A stretch of DNA of 64,000 nucleotides from Prevotella heparinolytica (GTDB taxonomy: Bacteria > Bacteroidota > Bacteroidia > Bacteroidales > Bacteroidaceae): NCBI RefSeq assembly GCF_004342845.1, contig NZ_SLXB01000007.1:1-64000 (forward strand). The letters are read 5' to 3'. Made by a program: the position numbers and the translations under genes. Below are positions 54,115 to 63,259 of this stretch, piece by piece (position 1 is the stretch's first letter; the number at the start of each line of letters is the position of its first letter). Below the pieces are notes generated by a model. It was not told the origin of the DNA, made no database searches, and worked only from the letters and a program-made list of their open reading frames with translations.

Positions 54115-54189
54115 TCAGGCGCGGATTGCGCGGATTTTCACGGATTTTGTCAACGGAAGCTGTGTTAATCCCGCGAAATCCGCGTCTGA
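54115..54189. repeat. CGCGGATT inverted-repeat element
   Basis: TCAGGCGCGGATTGCGCGGA and the complement of TCAGACGCGGATTTCGCGGG form imperfect 23-base arms around about 29 bases. CGGATT also recurs at 54122, 54131 and 54141. I recall similar CGCGGATT-rich intergenic repeats in other Bacteroidota, but cannot name a family. Confidence 0.6.
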
Positions 54190-54300
54190 TATTATATCGT
54201 AGCGCGAATGGAAACAGGGGCGGTCAGAAAGTTTGGCGTACAAATCTTTCTATATTGTAATTCTGTGTAAATCAGTGTTGTGCGCTTGTGTCACCATAAG

Positions 54301-54476
54301 CCTGTATTTGGGGAGGCGTTTGCCCACACTTTAATGGACACAAGCCCGCACTTCAGTAAGCGTAAGCCCACACTTCAGCAGGCGTATGCCCACACTTTAG
54401 AGGAGGTATTCCTACACTTTATGGGAGGTGAGCCCCCAGCTTACAATCGCTATCCCCACACTTTAAGACAAGGTTG
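54301..54476. repeat. 22-base-period degenerate array E (seven clear units, one weak)
   Basis: CCCACACTT-type cores start at 54323, 54345, 54367, 54389, 54411, 54433 and 54455: seven units at exactly 22 bases; a weaker copy starts at 54301. On the minus strand the unit reads AAGTGTGGGCTTA, identical to array A. About half of each unit is variable. Confidence 0.9.
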
Positions 54477-54633
54477 ATCTTGGGAGGGATATGGATTGTC
54501 GAAAGACTTCTCGGACTGACTCCGGAAACGGACCCTGACTTGTTTTAATTTAACTATCGACCTCCTTGCGAACTTAATAGGAGCGTATTTGTTATTAATT
54601 CAATGTTTTTACACTTTTAAATAAACGAAGACA

Positions 54634-55899
54634 ATGAAGAATATTCTTAAAGACCTGAAACGGAGAGACCATAAACGTTATCTGGGCGGTCTGGACGTTT
54701 TCAGATACATAGGTCCCGGACTGCTGGTGACGGTGGGGTTTATCGATCCGGGCAACTGGGCTTCTAACTTTGCCGCCGGTTCCGAGTTTGGTTACTCCTT
54801 GTTATGGGTAGTCACATTGTCTACCGTTATGTTGATAGTGTTGCAGCACAATGTGGCACACTTGGGCATTGTGACCGGCTTATGTTTGTCCGAGGCCGCC
54901 ACCAAATATACTCCCTCATGGGTGTCGCGTCCCATACTCGGCACGGCGGTACTGGCTTCCGTCTCTACTTCCTTGGCAGAGATATTGGGAGGAGCCATTG
55001 CCTTGCAAATGCTCTTCGACATTCCTATTATATGGGGCTCGGTATTGACGACGGCGTTTGTTTTCATTATGCTTTTTACCAACTCCTATAAAAAGATTGA
55101 GCGTTCCATTATCGCATTTGTCTCTGTCATCGGACTTTCTTTTATTTACGAGCTTTTTCTGGTGAAGATAGACTGGCCTGTGGCCGTGCAGGGATGGGTG
55201 ACGCCTTCTTTCCCGCATGGTAGCATGCTGATTATTATGAGCGTGTTGGGAGCGGTGGTGATGCCTCATAACCTGTTTCTTCATTCGGAGGTGATACAGA
55301 GCCATGAATATAATAAGAAAGACGATGCTTCTATCCGGAAGGTGTTGAAATACGAACTGTTCGATACACTGTTCTCCATGGTGGTGGGGTGGGCTATCAA
55401 TAGCGCCATGATACTGCTGGCTGCGGCAACCTTTTATAAAGGAGGCATTCAGGTGGAAGAGTTGCAGCAAGCCAAATCTTTGTTGGAACCCTTATTGGGA
55501 AACAGCGCTGCCGTGGTTTTTGCATTGGCGCTGCTGATGGCAGGCATATCTTCTACAATCACCAGCGGCATGGCTGCGGGGTCTATTTTTGCCGGAATAT
55601 TCGGAGAGGCTTATCATATTAAAGACAGTCATTCGCAAGTAGGCGTGATACTTTCGTTGGGCCTTGCCTTGCTGCTGATTTTCTTTATCGGAGATCCCTT
55701 CAATGGATTGTTGATTTCTCAGATGGTATTGAGTATTCAGTTGCCTTTCACTGTCTTTCTCCAAGTCGGACTGACCTCTTCTCGAAAAGTAATGGGACAG
55801 TATGCAAACAGTAAATGGAGCACTTTTGTGCTTTATTCCATAGCTGCCGTTGTCACGGCTTTGAATATCATGCTGTTAATCTCCGAATTGACATCCTGA
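54634..55899 (+). CDS. mntH: NRAMP-family divalent metal transporter
   Basis: 421 residues, about 11 membrane helices. H+-coupled Mn2+/Fe2+ importer of the inner membrane. Seen: the helix 1 metal site GFIDPGNWASN (DPGN motif) and the helix 6 site MPHNLFLHSEV (MPHN motif), both intact, which supports transport of transition metals. Preceded by array E and an AT-rich leader; followed by xthA after 29 bases. I see no Mur or MntR box. Confidence 0.92.
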   Translation: MKNILKDLKRRDHKRYLGGLDVFRYIGPGLLVTVGFIDPGNWASNFAAGSEFGYSLLWVVTLSTVMLIVLQHNVAHLGIVTGLCLSEAATKYTPSWVSRPILGTAVLASVSTSLAEILGGAIALQMLFDIPIIWGSVLTTAFVFIMLFTNSYKKIERSIIAFVSVIGLSFIYELFLVKIDWPVAVQGWVTPSFPHGSMLIIMSVLGAVVMPHNLFLHSEVIQSHEYNKKDDASIRKVLKYELFDTLFSMVVGWAINSAMILLAAATFYKGGIQVEELQQAKSLLEPLLGNSAAVVFALALLMAGISSTITSGMAAGSIFAGIFGEAYHIKDSHSQVGVILSLGLALLLIFFIGDPFNGLLISQMVLSIQLPFTVFLQVGLTSSRKVMGQYANSKWSTFVLYSIAAVVTALNIMLLISELTS

Positions 55900-55928
55900 A
55901 TAAAGAAACTTTTAAAAGAAATTCGGAT

Positions 55929-56693
55929 ATGAAAATTATTACATACAATGTGAATGGGTTGCGGGCTGCCGTGACGAAGGGATTTCCCGATTGGTTGGCG
56001 CAAGAGCGGCCCGATGTGCTTTGTCTGCAAGAAACGAAATTGCAACCGGAGCAATATCCTGCCGAGGCGTTGGATGCATTAGGATACAAACATTATCTCT
56101 ATTCCGCACAAAAGAAAGGGTATAGCGGGGTTGCTGTTTTGACTAAGCGTGAGCCGGATCATGTGGAATACGGCATGGGGATGGAAGCGTATGATAACGA
56201 GGGACGTTTTATTCGTGCCGATTACGGGGATATTTCCGTTGTAAGCGTCTACCATCCTTCCGGAACCAGTGGCGACGAACGTCAGGCATTCAAGATGATT
56301 TGGTTGGAAAAATTTCAGGAGTATGTGCTTGAACTTGAGCGTACCCGTCCTAAACTGATTCTTTGCGGTGATTATAATATATGCCATGAGGCAATAGATA
56401 TTCACGATCCTGTGCGCAATGCCACCAATAGCGGTTTCCTGCCCGAAGAGCGCGAGTGGATGACACGTTTCCTCAATGCGGGTTTCATCGACAGCTTCCG
56501 GTTTCTTCATCCGGATAAGCAGGAATACACATGGTGGAGCTACCGTTTTAATTCTCGCGCCAAGAATAAAGGCTGGCGCATAGATTATTGCATGGTGAAT
56601 GAACCGGTGCGTCCGATGCTGAAGGAGGCTCGGATACTGAGCGATGCCGTTCATTCCGATCATTGCCCGATGTTGTTGGAAATTGCAGAGTAA
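55929..56693 (+). CDS. xthA: Exodeoxyribonuclease III
   Basis: AP endonuclease and 3'-5' exonuclease of base-excision repair, 254 residues. Seen: YNVNGLRAA (Asn of the metal site), LCLQETKLQ (catalytic Glu), YHPSGTSGDERQ, LCGDYNICH (Asp/Asn pair), WRIDYCMV and C-terminal HSDHCPM (catalytic Asp-His). The start at 55929 gives the conserved N-terminus; the longer frame extends into mntH. Stop overlaps the next start (TAATG). Confidence 0.95.
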   Translation: MKIITYNVNGLRAAVTKGFPDWLAQERPDVLCLQETKLQPEQYPAEALDALGYKHYLYSAQKKGYSGVAVLTKREPDHVEYGMGMEAYDNEGRFIRADYGDISVVSVYHPSGTSGDERQAFKMIWLEKFQEYVLELERTRPKLILCGDYNICHEAIDIHDPVRNATNSGFLPEEREWMTRFLNAGFIDSFRFLHPDKQEYTWWSYRFNSRAKNKGWRIDYCMVNEPVRPMLKEARILSDAVHSDHCPMLLEIAE

Positions 56694-57157
56694 TGAAGGA
56701 GACAGAGGATAGAATAGCAAAGGCGGTCGAACTTTTCAAGAGTGGGTATAATTGCTCTCAATCTGTTGTGGCGGCTTTTGCCGACATGTATGGATTTACG
56801 GAAGAACAATCGTTGCGCATGTCCGCATCTTTCGGAGGCGGTATCGGCCGCATGCGCCAGACGTGTGGCGCCGCGTGCGGGCTGTTCATGCTGGCCGGAT
56901 TGGAAAAAGGAGCGGTACGTGCCAGTGACCGTGAAAGCAAGGCGGCCAATTATGCTTTGGTGCAGGAGTTGGCCCAAGAATTCGAGAAACGCAATGGTTC
57001 TATAATTTGTGCCAAGTTGTTGGGACTGGAGAAAGTGGAAAAATCTTCTATTCCCGAAGCGAGGACAGAACAATATTATGCAAAGCGTCCTTGTGCCAAG
57101 ATGGTGGAAGTTGCTGCCCGAATCTGGACTGAATACATGGAAAAGGCGCATCAATAG
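56693..57157 (+). CDS. C_GCAxxG_C_C-family protein
   Basis: 154 residues. Redox-type family defined by Cys and Gly pattern: YNCSQSVVAAF, FGGGIGRMRQTCGAACGLFML, and later single Cys residues (IICAKLLG, KRPCAKMVE). Probably cofactor- or metal-binding; no activity is established. Coupled to xthA by a one-base overlap, start at 56693 rather than the longer frame inside xthA. Confidence 0.88.
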   Translation: MKETEDRIAKAVELFKSGYNCSQSVVAAFADMYGFTEEQSLRMSASFGGGIGRMRQTCGAACGLFMLAGLEKGAVRASDRESKAANYALVQELAQEFEKRNGSIICAKLLGLEKVEKSSIPEARTEQYYAKRPCAKMVEVAARIWTEYMEKAHQ

Positions 57158-57230
57158 TAATGAAACGGAACTTTATGCCCCTTTATATAAAAAAATATGA
57201 TTATAAACGTGTTCTATAACATATTTTGTC

Positions 57231-57238
57231 TATCTTTG
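57231..57238 (+). promoter_or_regulatory. -7 box upstream of the winged-helix gene
   Basis: TATCTTTG, 71 bases before the start codon, within an AT-rich region. No clear -33 TTG at 19-20 bases. Confidence 0.5.
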
Positions 57239-57309
57239 CAGCGATATAAGAAACACCTGCATCTTTGTTAATGGAGATGAGGATAACGTTTAACTAAAAG
57301 CAAATAGAA

Positions 57310-57510
57310 ATGTTACAAGAAAAAGCTGGAAATGTTGCAGGACAGATTTGGACAGCATTGAATGGCACAGATGGCTTGACACACAAGCAAATCAAAAAAG
57401 TAACCAAACTGGTTGATAAGGACTTCTTCCTCGGTTTGGGTTGGTTATTGAGAGAGAACAAGGTCGTTACTTCCGAAGTAGAAGGCGAATTGTTTGTAAA
57501 GCTGAACTAA
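57310..57510 (+). CDS. Small winged helix-turn-helix protein (DUF2582-type)
   Basis: 66 residues. One winged-helix domain fills the protein: GQIWTALNG, LTHKQIKKVTKLVDKDFFLGLGWLLREN, then a beta-wing KVVTSEVEGELFVKLN. Resembles the Bacteroidota DUF2582 family, putative DNA-binding, targets unknown. Single gene with its own -7 box and a strong terminator right after it, suggesting a highly expressed short mRNA. Confidence 0.82.
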   Translation: MLQEKAGNVAGQIWTALNGTDGLTHKQIKKVTKLVDKDFFLGLGWLLRENKVVTSEVEGELFVKLN

Positions 57511-57533
57511 GCAGAGATTGATTAGAATGTTAT

Positions 57534-57578
57534 AAAAAGATGCGTTGATACATGTATATGTTGTCAACGCATCTTTTT
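57534..57578 (+). terminator. Intrinsic terminator after the winged-helix gene
   Basis: 15-base perfect arms (AAAAAGATGCGTTGA and complement) around a 15-base loop followed by T-rich sequence: a textbook rho-independent terminator. Lies between the small gene and the lepA promoter. Confidence 0.88.
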
Positions 57579-57596
57579 TATTTGCCCCGATTTCAT

Positions 57597-57604
57597 TATC
57601 TTTG
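57597..57604 (+). promoter_or_regulatory. -7 box of lepA
   Basis: TATCTTTG, 29 bases before the lepA ATG. The -33 region is T-rich without a clear TTTG. Confidence 0.5.
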
Positions 57605-57633
57605 CGCACCGAATAAATAGATAATTGTTGACA

Positions 57634-59415
57634 ATGAATAATATACGCAATTTCTGCATTATTGCCCATATCGACCACGGTAAATCGACACTGGCAGACC
57701 GTCTGCTGGAGTTTACCAATACCATACAAGTGACTAACGGACAGATGCTGGATGACATGGACTTGGAGAAGGAGAGAGGCATTACCATCAAGAGCCATGC
57801 CATACAGATGGACTATACGTATAAAGGCGAGAAATATATTTTGAATCTGATTGATACTCCGGGACACGTGGATTTCTCGTACGAAGTGTCGCGCTCCATT
57901 GCCGCATGCGAAGGCGCGTTGCTCATTGTAGATGCTTCGCAGGGTGTGCAGGCTCAGACTATTTCCAACCTCTATATGGCCATCGAACATGATTTGGAAA
58001 TTATCCCGGTCATCAATAAATGCGACATGCCGAGCGCCATGCCCGAAGAGGTGGAGGATGAAATCGTCGAGCTGCTGGGTTGCAAACGTGAAGAAATTAT
58101 TCGTGCTTCCGGCAAGACGGGTATGGGAGTGGAAGAAATCCTTGCCGCCGTTATTGAACGCATTCCTCATCCGGAAGGCAGTGAAGAGGCTCCGCTTCAG
58201 GCTTTGATTTTTGATTCCGTATTCAATTCTTTTCGCGGCATCATTGCCTATTTCAAGATTGTGAACGGCGTAATCCGTAAAGGAGATAAGGTGAAGTTCT
58301 TCAATACGGGCAAGGAGTATGATGCGGACGAAATAGGCGTACTCAAAATGGATATGCTTCCGCGTTCCGAACTGCGTACCGGCGATGTGGGGTATATCAT
58401 TTCGGGCATCAAAACCTCCAAAGAAGTGAAAGTGGGTGATACCATCACGCATATCATGCGCCCTTGCAAAGAAGCCATTGCCGGATTTGAGGAGGTGAAG
58501 CCGATGGTTTTTGCAGGCGTATATCCTATTGAGGCGGAAGATTTTGAAGATCTGCGTTCTTCGCTGGAGAAGTTGCAGCTGAATGATGCTTCGCTGACTT
58601 TCCAGCCGGAATCCTCGTTGGCTTTGGGTTTCGGCTTTCGTTGCGGTTTTCTGGGCTTGCTTCACATGGAGATTGTGCAGGAACGTCTCGACCGTGAGTT
58701 TGATATGAACGTCATCACAACAGTTCCCAACGTATCTTATAATATTTATGACAAGCAAGGCAACATGACCGAGGTGCATAACCCCGGCAGTATGCCCGAC
58801 CCGACAATGATCGATCATATCGAAGAGCCTTATATCCGTGCTTCGGTGATTACCGCTACCGACTATATCGGTCCTATCATGACCCTTTGTTTGGGCAAGC
58901 GCGGCGAACTGGTGAAACAGGAATATATTTCGGGCAACCGTGTGGAAATCTATTATGATATGCCGCTTGGCGAGATAGTTATCGATTTCTATGATAAGTT
59001 GAAGAGTATCTCCAAAGGTTATGCTTCTTTCGATTATCATCCCAATGGCTTTCGTCCTTCCAAACTGGTGAAGCTGGATATCTTGCTGAACGGCGAGCCG
59101 GTGGATGCTCTTTCTACTTTGACGCATTTTGACAATGCTTACGAACTGGGACGACGGATGTGCGAAAAGCTGAAAGACTTGATTCCGAGACAACAGTTTG
59201 ATGTAGCCATTCAAGCGGCTATCGGTGCGAAAATTATTTCCCGCGAAACGATTAAGGCTGTGCGTAAGGATGTGACGGCAAAGTGTTATGGCGGAGATGT
59301 GAGCCGTAAGCGCAAGTTGCTTGAGAAACAGAAAAGAGGTAAAAAAAGAATGAAACAGATTGGTAATGTGGAGGTGCCGCAGAAAGCTTTTCTTGCAGTA
59401 CTGAAGCTGGATTGA
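57634..59415 (+). CDS. lepA: Elongation factor 4 (ribosomal back-translocase)
   Basis: 593 residues, GTPase that acts on the ribosome. G1 [17 protein letters not shown]2 region ERGITI, G3 DTPGHVDF, G4 NKCDMPSA, then EF-G-like domains II, III and V and the LepA-specific C-terminal domain ([24 protein letters not shown]). The ATG at 57634 was chosen over an in-frame TTG 9 bases upstream. A 694-residue open frame on the opposite strand (57445-59529) is a shadow of this gene. Confidence 0.97.
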   Translation: MNNIRNFCIIAHIDHGKSTLADRLLEFTNTIQVTNGQMLDDMDLEKERGITIKSHAIQMDYTYKGEKYILNLIDTPGHVDFSYEVSRSIAACEGALLIVDASQGVQAQTISNLYMAIEHDLEIIPVINKCDMPSAMPEEVEDEIVELLGCKREEIIRASGKTGMGVEEILAAVIERIPHPEGSEEAPLQALIFDSVFNSFRGIIAYFKIVNGVIRKGDKVKFFNTGKEYDADEIGVLKMDMLPRSELRTGDVGYIISGIKTSKEVKVGDTITHIMRPCKEAIAGFEEVKPMVFAGVYPIEAEDFEDLRSSLEKLQLNDASLTFQPESSLALGFGFRCGFLGLLHMEIVQERLDREFDMNVITTVPNVSYNIYDKQGNMTEVHNPGSMPDPTMIDHIEEPYIRASVITATDYIGPIMTLCLGKRGELVKQEYISGNRVEIYYDMPLGEIVIDFYDKLKSISKGYASFDYHPNGFRPSKLVKLDILLNGEPVDALSTLTHFDNAYELGRRMCEKLKDLIPRQQFDVAIQAAIGAKIISRETIKAVRKDVTAKCYGGDVSRKRKLLEKQKRGKKRMKQIGNVEVPQKAFLAVLKLD

Positions 59416-59488
59416 TAAAATCTTTTGAGGGAGGATGTGTCGTGTTTGACATTCTCTTTCATATAAACGATTCCAACATCTAATCAAT

Positions 59489-60805
59489 ATGAAAAAAATA
59501 TTTTCTATCAAAAGTCGTTTGTCGCTCAATGTCTGGGCAAGTATTTTATTGTTTGTAGTGGCAATAATGGCTGCATGTGTGGCTAACTCGCCGATGGCGC
59601 CGGTTTATCAAGACTTTTTGTCGCAAGAATTGTATCTCCGTGTCGGAGACTTCAACTTGTTTTCACACGGAGGGCATCCGCTTACGATGATTGAATTTGT
59701 CAACGATTGTTTGATGGCGATTTTCTTTTTGTCCGTAGGATTGGAGATAAAGCGCGAACTGCTGGTGGGCGAGTTATCCTCTTTCCGTAAGGCGGTGCTT
59801 CCTTTCATTGCAGCTTGCGGGGGAATGATATTGCCGGTGCTGTTCTACTCTTTGTTGGTGGTGCAAGGCACTCCCGATGCGCAAGGCATGGCTATACCGA
59901 TGGCTACGGACATTGCTTTCTCGTTGGGAGTACTCAGTCTGCTGGGCAAGCGAGTGCCTTTGAGCCTGAAGATATTCCTGACGGCTTTTGCCGTAGTTGA
60001 CGATATTGGAGGTATTTTAGTGATAGCCTTGTTTTATAGTTCGGATGTGGCGTATGAGTATTTGCTGATAGCGGCAGCGCTCTATGCAATTCTTTACTAT
60101 TTGGGCAAACGGGGAATGACGCAAAAGATTCTCTACCTGTCGGGAGGAGTTGTCATCTGGTATTTGTTTCTCCAGTCGGGTATCCACAGCACTATTTCGG
60201 GTGTGATATTGGCATTTGTGATACCGGCACGTCCGCGTCTGGATGCAGGGCGGTATATCAAACATATCCGTGCCGTTGTAAACTGTTTCCCAGTCTCTCA
60301 TTCAGACAATATTGTGTTGGACAATGAGCAGATTGCCAAACTGAAGAGGGTGGAGCGTGCTTCGGACTTTGTCATCAGTCCGTTGCAGTCATTGGAAGAT
60401 AATCTGCATGGGGTGGTGAATTTCGTTATCCTCCCGTTGTTTGCCTTTGCCAATGCCGGTGTAGTGCTTGGAGACAGTGGCGATGTAGTGGGTGACGTGA
60501 GCATAGCCGTGGCCGTGGGATTGCTTTTAGGGAAATTCGTAGGTATCTACCTCTTCACGTGGGTGGCGATAAAGAGCAAATTGGCTCCGATGCCTTCGGG
60601 TATGAACTGGAAAAATATTGCCGGCGTCTCGTTGTTGGGAGGTATCGGGTTTACGGTTTCTTTGTTCGTGGCTAATCTTTCCTTTGCAGGCGATTATCCG
60701 GAACTCTTGAATCAGGCGAAGTTCGGCGTACTGCTGGGTACGATAGTTGCCGGTTTGCTCGGTTATCTTGTCTTGAACATGGTGTTGCCCAAAAAGGAGT
60801 TATAA
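59489..60805 (+). CDS. nhaA: Na+/H+ antiporter NhaA
   Basis: 438 residues, about 12 membrane helices. Exchanges Na+ for H+ across the inner membrane. The paired Asp of the ion site is seen in AFAVVDDIGGILV; also MATDIAFSLGVLSLLG and the late Lys region FVGIYLFTW. Slightly longer than E. coli NhaA (388) because of a loop around residue 260-290, common in Bacteroidota. Ends in a strong bidirectional terminator shared with rmuC. Confidence 0.94.
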   Translation: MKKIFSIKSRLSLNVWASILLFVVAIMAACVANSPMAPVYQDFLSQELYLRVGDFNLFSHGGHPLTMIEFVNDCLMAIFFLSVGLEIKRELLVGELSSFRKAVLPFIAACGGMILPVLFYSLLVVQGTPDAQGMAIPMATDIAFSLGVLSLLGKRVPLSLKIFLTAFAVVDDIGGILVIALFYSSDVAYEYLLIAAALYAILYYLGKRGMTQKILYLSGGVVIWYLFLQSGIHSTISGVILAFVIPARPRLDAGRYIKHIRAVVNCFPVSHSDNIVLDNEQIAKLKRVERASDFVISPLQSLEDNLHGVVNFVILPLFAFANAGVVLGDSGDVVGDVSIAVAVGLLLGKFVGIYLFTWVAIKSKLAPMPSGMNWKNIAGVSLLGGIGFTVSLFVANLSFAGDYPELLNQAKFGVLLGTIVAGLLGYLVLNMVLPKKEL

Positions 60806-60819
60806 TCCCGGAGATTCCG

Positions 60820-60876
60820 AACTACCCCTTATTCCCTTTATCGGATACCTTTCCAAAAAGGGAATAAGGGGTAGTT
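60820..60876. terminator. Bidirectional terminator between nhaA and rmuC
   Basis: Perfect 20-base arms (60820-60839 and 60857-60876; core CTACCCCTTATTCCC) around a 17-base loop. Serves both convergent genes. Confidence 0.85.
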
Positions 60877-60889
60877 TGTATACGGATGC

Positions 60890-62200
60890 TTATTCCGTCT
60901 CTTCCGTCTCCTTATCTTTGGGCAGGAGTTTTGGCGAGATTCTCTTTTTCGGCGTAAGGCTCATGCCTTTCAGCATTTCTGCTTGGCGCACTATGCTTCC
61001 GTTTCCGTCCGATAGTTGGTTGAAGGCACGTTCATAGTCTTTTTGCAGACCGGTAAGCCTGTCGCCGATGGCGAGGAAAGTATCGGTGAAGCCGGCTATC
61101 TTTTCGTAGAGGGCTGTGCCGCGTTTGATGATGGCCTGTACGTTTTTCACCTGATTCTCTTTTCTCCAGAGATCGAGAGAAAGGCGCAGGGCACTGATGA
61201 GGTTGGTGGGGCTTATCAATACCACCTTTTTGTTATAAGCGTATTCCCAAAGAGTGGCGTCGGCCTGAACTGCAAGCAGATAGGCGCCCTCGGTGGGGAT
61301 GAACATCATTACGAAATCGGGCGACTTGATGTTGTAGCGCGAATAGTCCTTTTGGCTTAGTTCGTCGATATGCGTACGGACAGATTGCAGATGCGCTTTC
61401 AGCAAGCGAGCCTGTTCCTCCTTGCTTTCGGCGGAAGTATAGGCTGTATAGGAGAGGAGTGAAACTTTGGAGTCTATAATCATTTCCCTGTCATCGGGAT
61501 ATTTCACGATGATGTCCGGTTGCATTTTCCGGCCGCTCTCTTCGTTGGCGATGGCATCTCCACGCTCGTCTTTCAGGTATTCCTGACGTGTATAATGTTC
61601 TCCTTCAATCAAGCCGGAGGCTTGCAGCAAGCGTTCCAGAATCATTTCCCCCCAGTTGCCTTGCATTTTCGAGTCGCCTTTCAGGGCACGGGTCAGGTTG
61701 TTGGCATCTTCACTGAGCCGATTATTCAACTCCACCAATTCCTTGATACGCTCGCTAAGAGAGAAGCGCTCCTTGGATTCGTTGCTGTAAACTTGCTCTA
61801 CTTTTTCGCGGAAATCTTTCAGATTGTCTCCGAGAGGGCGCAACAAGTTGCCGAGATGTTCGGCATTCAGTTTCTTGAAGTCTTCGGCTTTGTTTTGGAA
61901 GATGCGGTTGGAGAGGTTCTCGAATTCGATGCTCATACGTTTGTGCAGAGCTTCGGCCTCTTCCTGTTGCAGCTTCAGTGCTTTTACTTCTTTTTCCTGC
62001 TGTTGCTTCAACAAATCCGTTTCCTTTTCCTGCTGCTGTTTCAGCATGCTCACTTCTTTGTCCTGCTGCTGTTTCAGCAACTCCATCTCTTTCTCTTTTC
62101 CACCTATTTCGGCACGTATGGCGTCGACTTTTCGTGAGGCAAGCAGATAGCCGATGACGAGGCCTGTGCAGATGCCCGTGATGAGTAGTATTATATCCAT
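60890..62200 (-). CDS. rmuC: DNA recombination protein RmuC
   Basis: 436 residues: N-terminal membrane helix (3-22), coiled coil (~25-175), then the RmuC nuclease-like domain (~180-390: [51 protein letters not shown]). Limits inversions at short repeats in E. coli. Odd: residues 37-80 are four consecutive 11-residue repeats of the form KEVxxLKQQQE, a tandem 33-base repeat at the DNA level (61961-62092). 33 bases downstream of the map gene, likely one operon. Confidence 0.93.
   Translation of the reverse strand: MDIILLITGICTGLVIGYLLASRKVDAIRAEIGGKEKEMELLKQQQDKEVSMLKQQQEKETDLLKQQQEKEVKALKLQQEEAEALHKRMSIEFENLSNRIFQNKAEDFKKLNAEHLGNLLRPLGDNLKDFREKVEQVYSNESKERFSLSERIKELVELNNRLSEDANNLTRALKGDSKMQGNWGEMILERLLQASGLIEGEHYTRQEYLKDERGDAIANEESGRKMQPDIIVKYPDDREMIIDSKVSLLSYTAYTSAESKEEQARLLKAHLQSVRTHIDELSQKDYSRYNIKSPDFVMMFIPTEGAYLLAVQADATLWEYAYNKKVVLISPTNLISALRLSLDLWRKENQVKNVQAIIKRGTALYEKIAGFTDTFLAIGDRLTGLQKDYERAFNQLSDGNGSIVRQAEMLKGMSLTPKKRISPKLLPKDKETEETE
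61961..62092 (-). repeat. In-frame 33-base tandem repeat in rmuC
   Basis: Four units encoding KE-xxx-LKQQQ[DE] hendecads (the last unit [11 protein letters not shown]). The unit length keeps the frame, so copy-number change would only lengthen the coiled coil. Confidence 0.8.
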
Positions 62201-62233
62201 GTCGTTATTTATTGAAATGAATCGTTTTAAATC

Positions 62234-63088
62234 CTATTCGGTCAAGATTTCGTTTCCGTCTTCTGTAATCAATATCATGCTTTCCCATTGTGCGGAGGGC
62301 AGTCCGTCGTCCGTGCATACAGTCCAGCCGTCGGTTTCGTCGATGAACACTTCATACCTTCCCATATTAATCATCGGTTCGATGGTAAACGTCATGCCCG
62401 GCACTATCATCATGCCCGTGCCGCGTTTCCCGAAGTGCTCCACATCCGGCTCTTCATGAAATTTCACTCCTACGCCGTGTCCGCAAAGGTCGCGCACCAC
62501 GCTATATCCGTTCTTCTCGGCATGCTCTTGAATGGCTGCGCCTATGTCGCCGAGGCGTGCCCAAGGTCGGGCTGCCCGTACACCGATGTCGCGGCATTCT
62601 TTCGTCACTTGCACCAAGCGTTGCTTTTCGGGGCTGACTTCTCCAATCATGTACATGCGCGAGGCATCGGAGAAGTAACCCTTATAAATGGTAGATACAT
62701 CTACATTCACTATGTCTCCGCTGCGCAAAAACTCTTTCGTGCTGGGTATGCCGTGGCATACGACATCGTTGATGCTTGTGCATACGCTTTTGGGGAATCC
62801 TTCGTAAAGGAAAGGAGCGGGGATTGCATCGTGGTCGGTAGTGAAGCAGTAAACCATGTGGTCTATCTCGGCGGTGGACATGCCTTCGCGTATGTTGGCC
62901 GATATGTAATCCAGCAGTGCCGTGTTTATCTTGGCGCTTTCGCGTATGCCGGCCAATTGTTCTTCCGTGCGCAACAGGTGGCGCGACGGCAACTTATATC
63001 CTTCTTTCTTATATTGTTGGATTTTTGCTTCTACCTCGTCGGAATAGTTTTTGGGAGTAAACCGTACTCCTTTCATACCCTTTTTCAT
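62234..63088 (-). CDS. map: Methionine aminopeptidase, type I
   Basis: 284 residues. Removes the N-terminal Met from new proteins. Catalytic part seen: VCTSINDVVCHGIPS, metal ligands Asp in DIVNVDVST and DASRMY, His in CGHGVG, Glu in TIEPMI and WESMILI. The first ~45 residues (KKGMKGVRFTPKNYSDEVEAKIQQ) are an N-terminal extension without zinc motif. The longer open frame would add 46 residues of improbable sequence, so 63088 is used. -7 box at 63124-63117. Confidence 0.93.
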   Translation of the reverse strand: MKKGMKGVRFTPKNYSDEVEAKIQQYKKEGYKLPSRHLLRTEEQLAGIRESAKINTALLDYISANIREGMSTAEIDHMVYCFTTDHDAIPAPFLYEGFPKSVCTSINDVVCHGIPSTKEFLRSGDIVNVDVSTIYKGYFSDASRMYMIGEVSPEKQRLVQVTKECRDIGVRAARPWARLGDIGAAIQEHAEKNGYSVVRDLCGHGVGVKFHEEPDVEHFGKRGTGMMIVPGMTFTIEPMINMGRYEVFIDETDGWTVCTDDGLPSAQWESMILITEDGNEILTE

Positions 63089-63116
63089 ACTACTTCTTCT
63101 TTTTATAAATGACAGG

Positions 63117-63124
63117 CAAAAATA
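63117..63124 (-). promoter_or_regulatory. -7 box of map
   Basis: TATTTTTG on the minus strand, 28 bases before the ATG. No clear -33 TTTG. Just upstream (63167-63184) lies an ACAC/GCAC alternating stretch. Confidence 0.5.
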
Positions 63125-63259
63125 CGGAATAATACGGTATGGTTGTGTACATAGGGCATAAAAAAACGCACACACGCACACGCCTCTCCGGCATATCCGT
63201 CCGTACATGCTTCTTAAAAAACGCATGGGATTTGCGCGGCCGATTCTTCTTTCGTCTCC

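Larger units (their letters stand above)
54061..54633. other. Intergenic region before the NRAMP transporter gene
   Basis: 573 bases: an imperfect 23-base inverted repeat rich in CGCGGATT (54115-54189), about 110 bases in which I see nothing, 22-base array E (54301-54476), and about 155 bases of AT-rich leader without a clear -7 box. No gene. Confidence 0.65.

Noticed and set aside
54301..54476. CRISPR array
   Set aside because: Period 22 is far below the ~60-70 of CRISPR, the repeats are degenerate, the variable part is only ~10 bases and no cas gene is present.
57445..59529. 694-codon open frame on the minus strand
   Set aside because: It is the reverse complement of lepA, which is unmistakable; the frame has no domain I recognise and overlaps the terminator and winged-helix gene.
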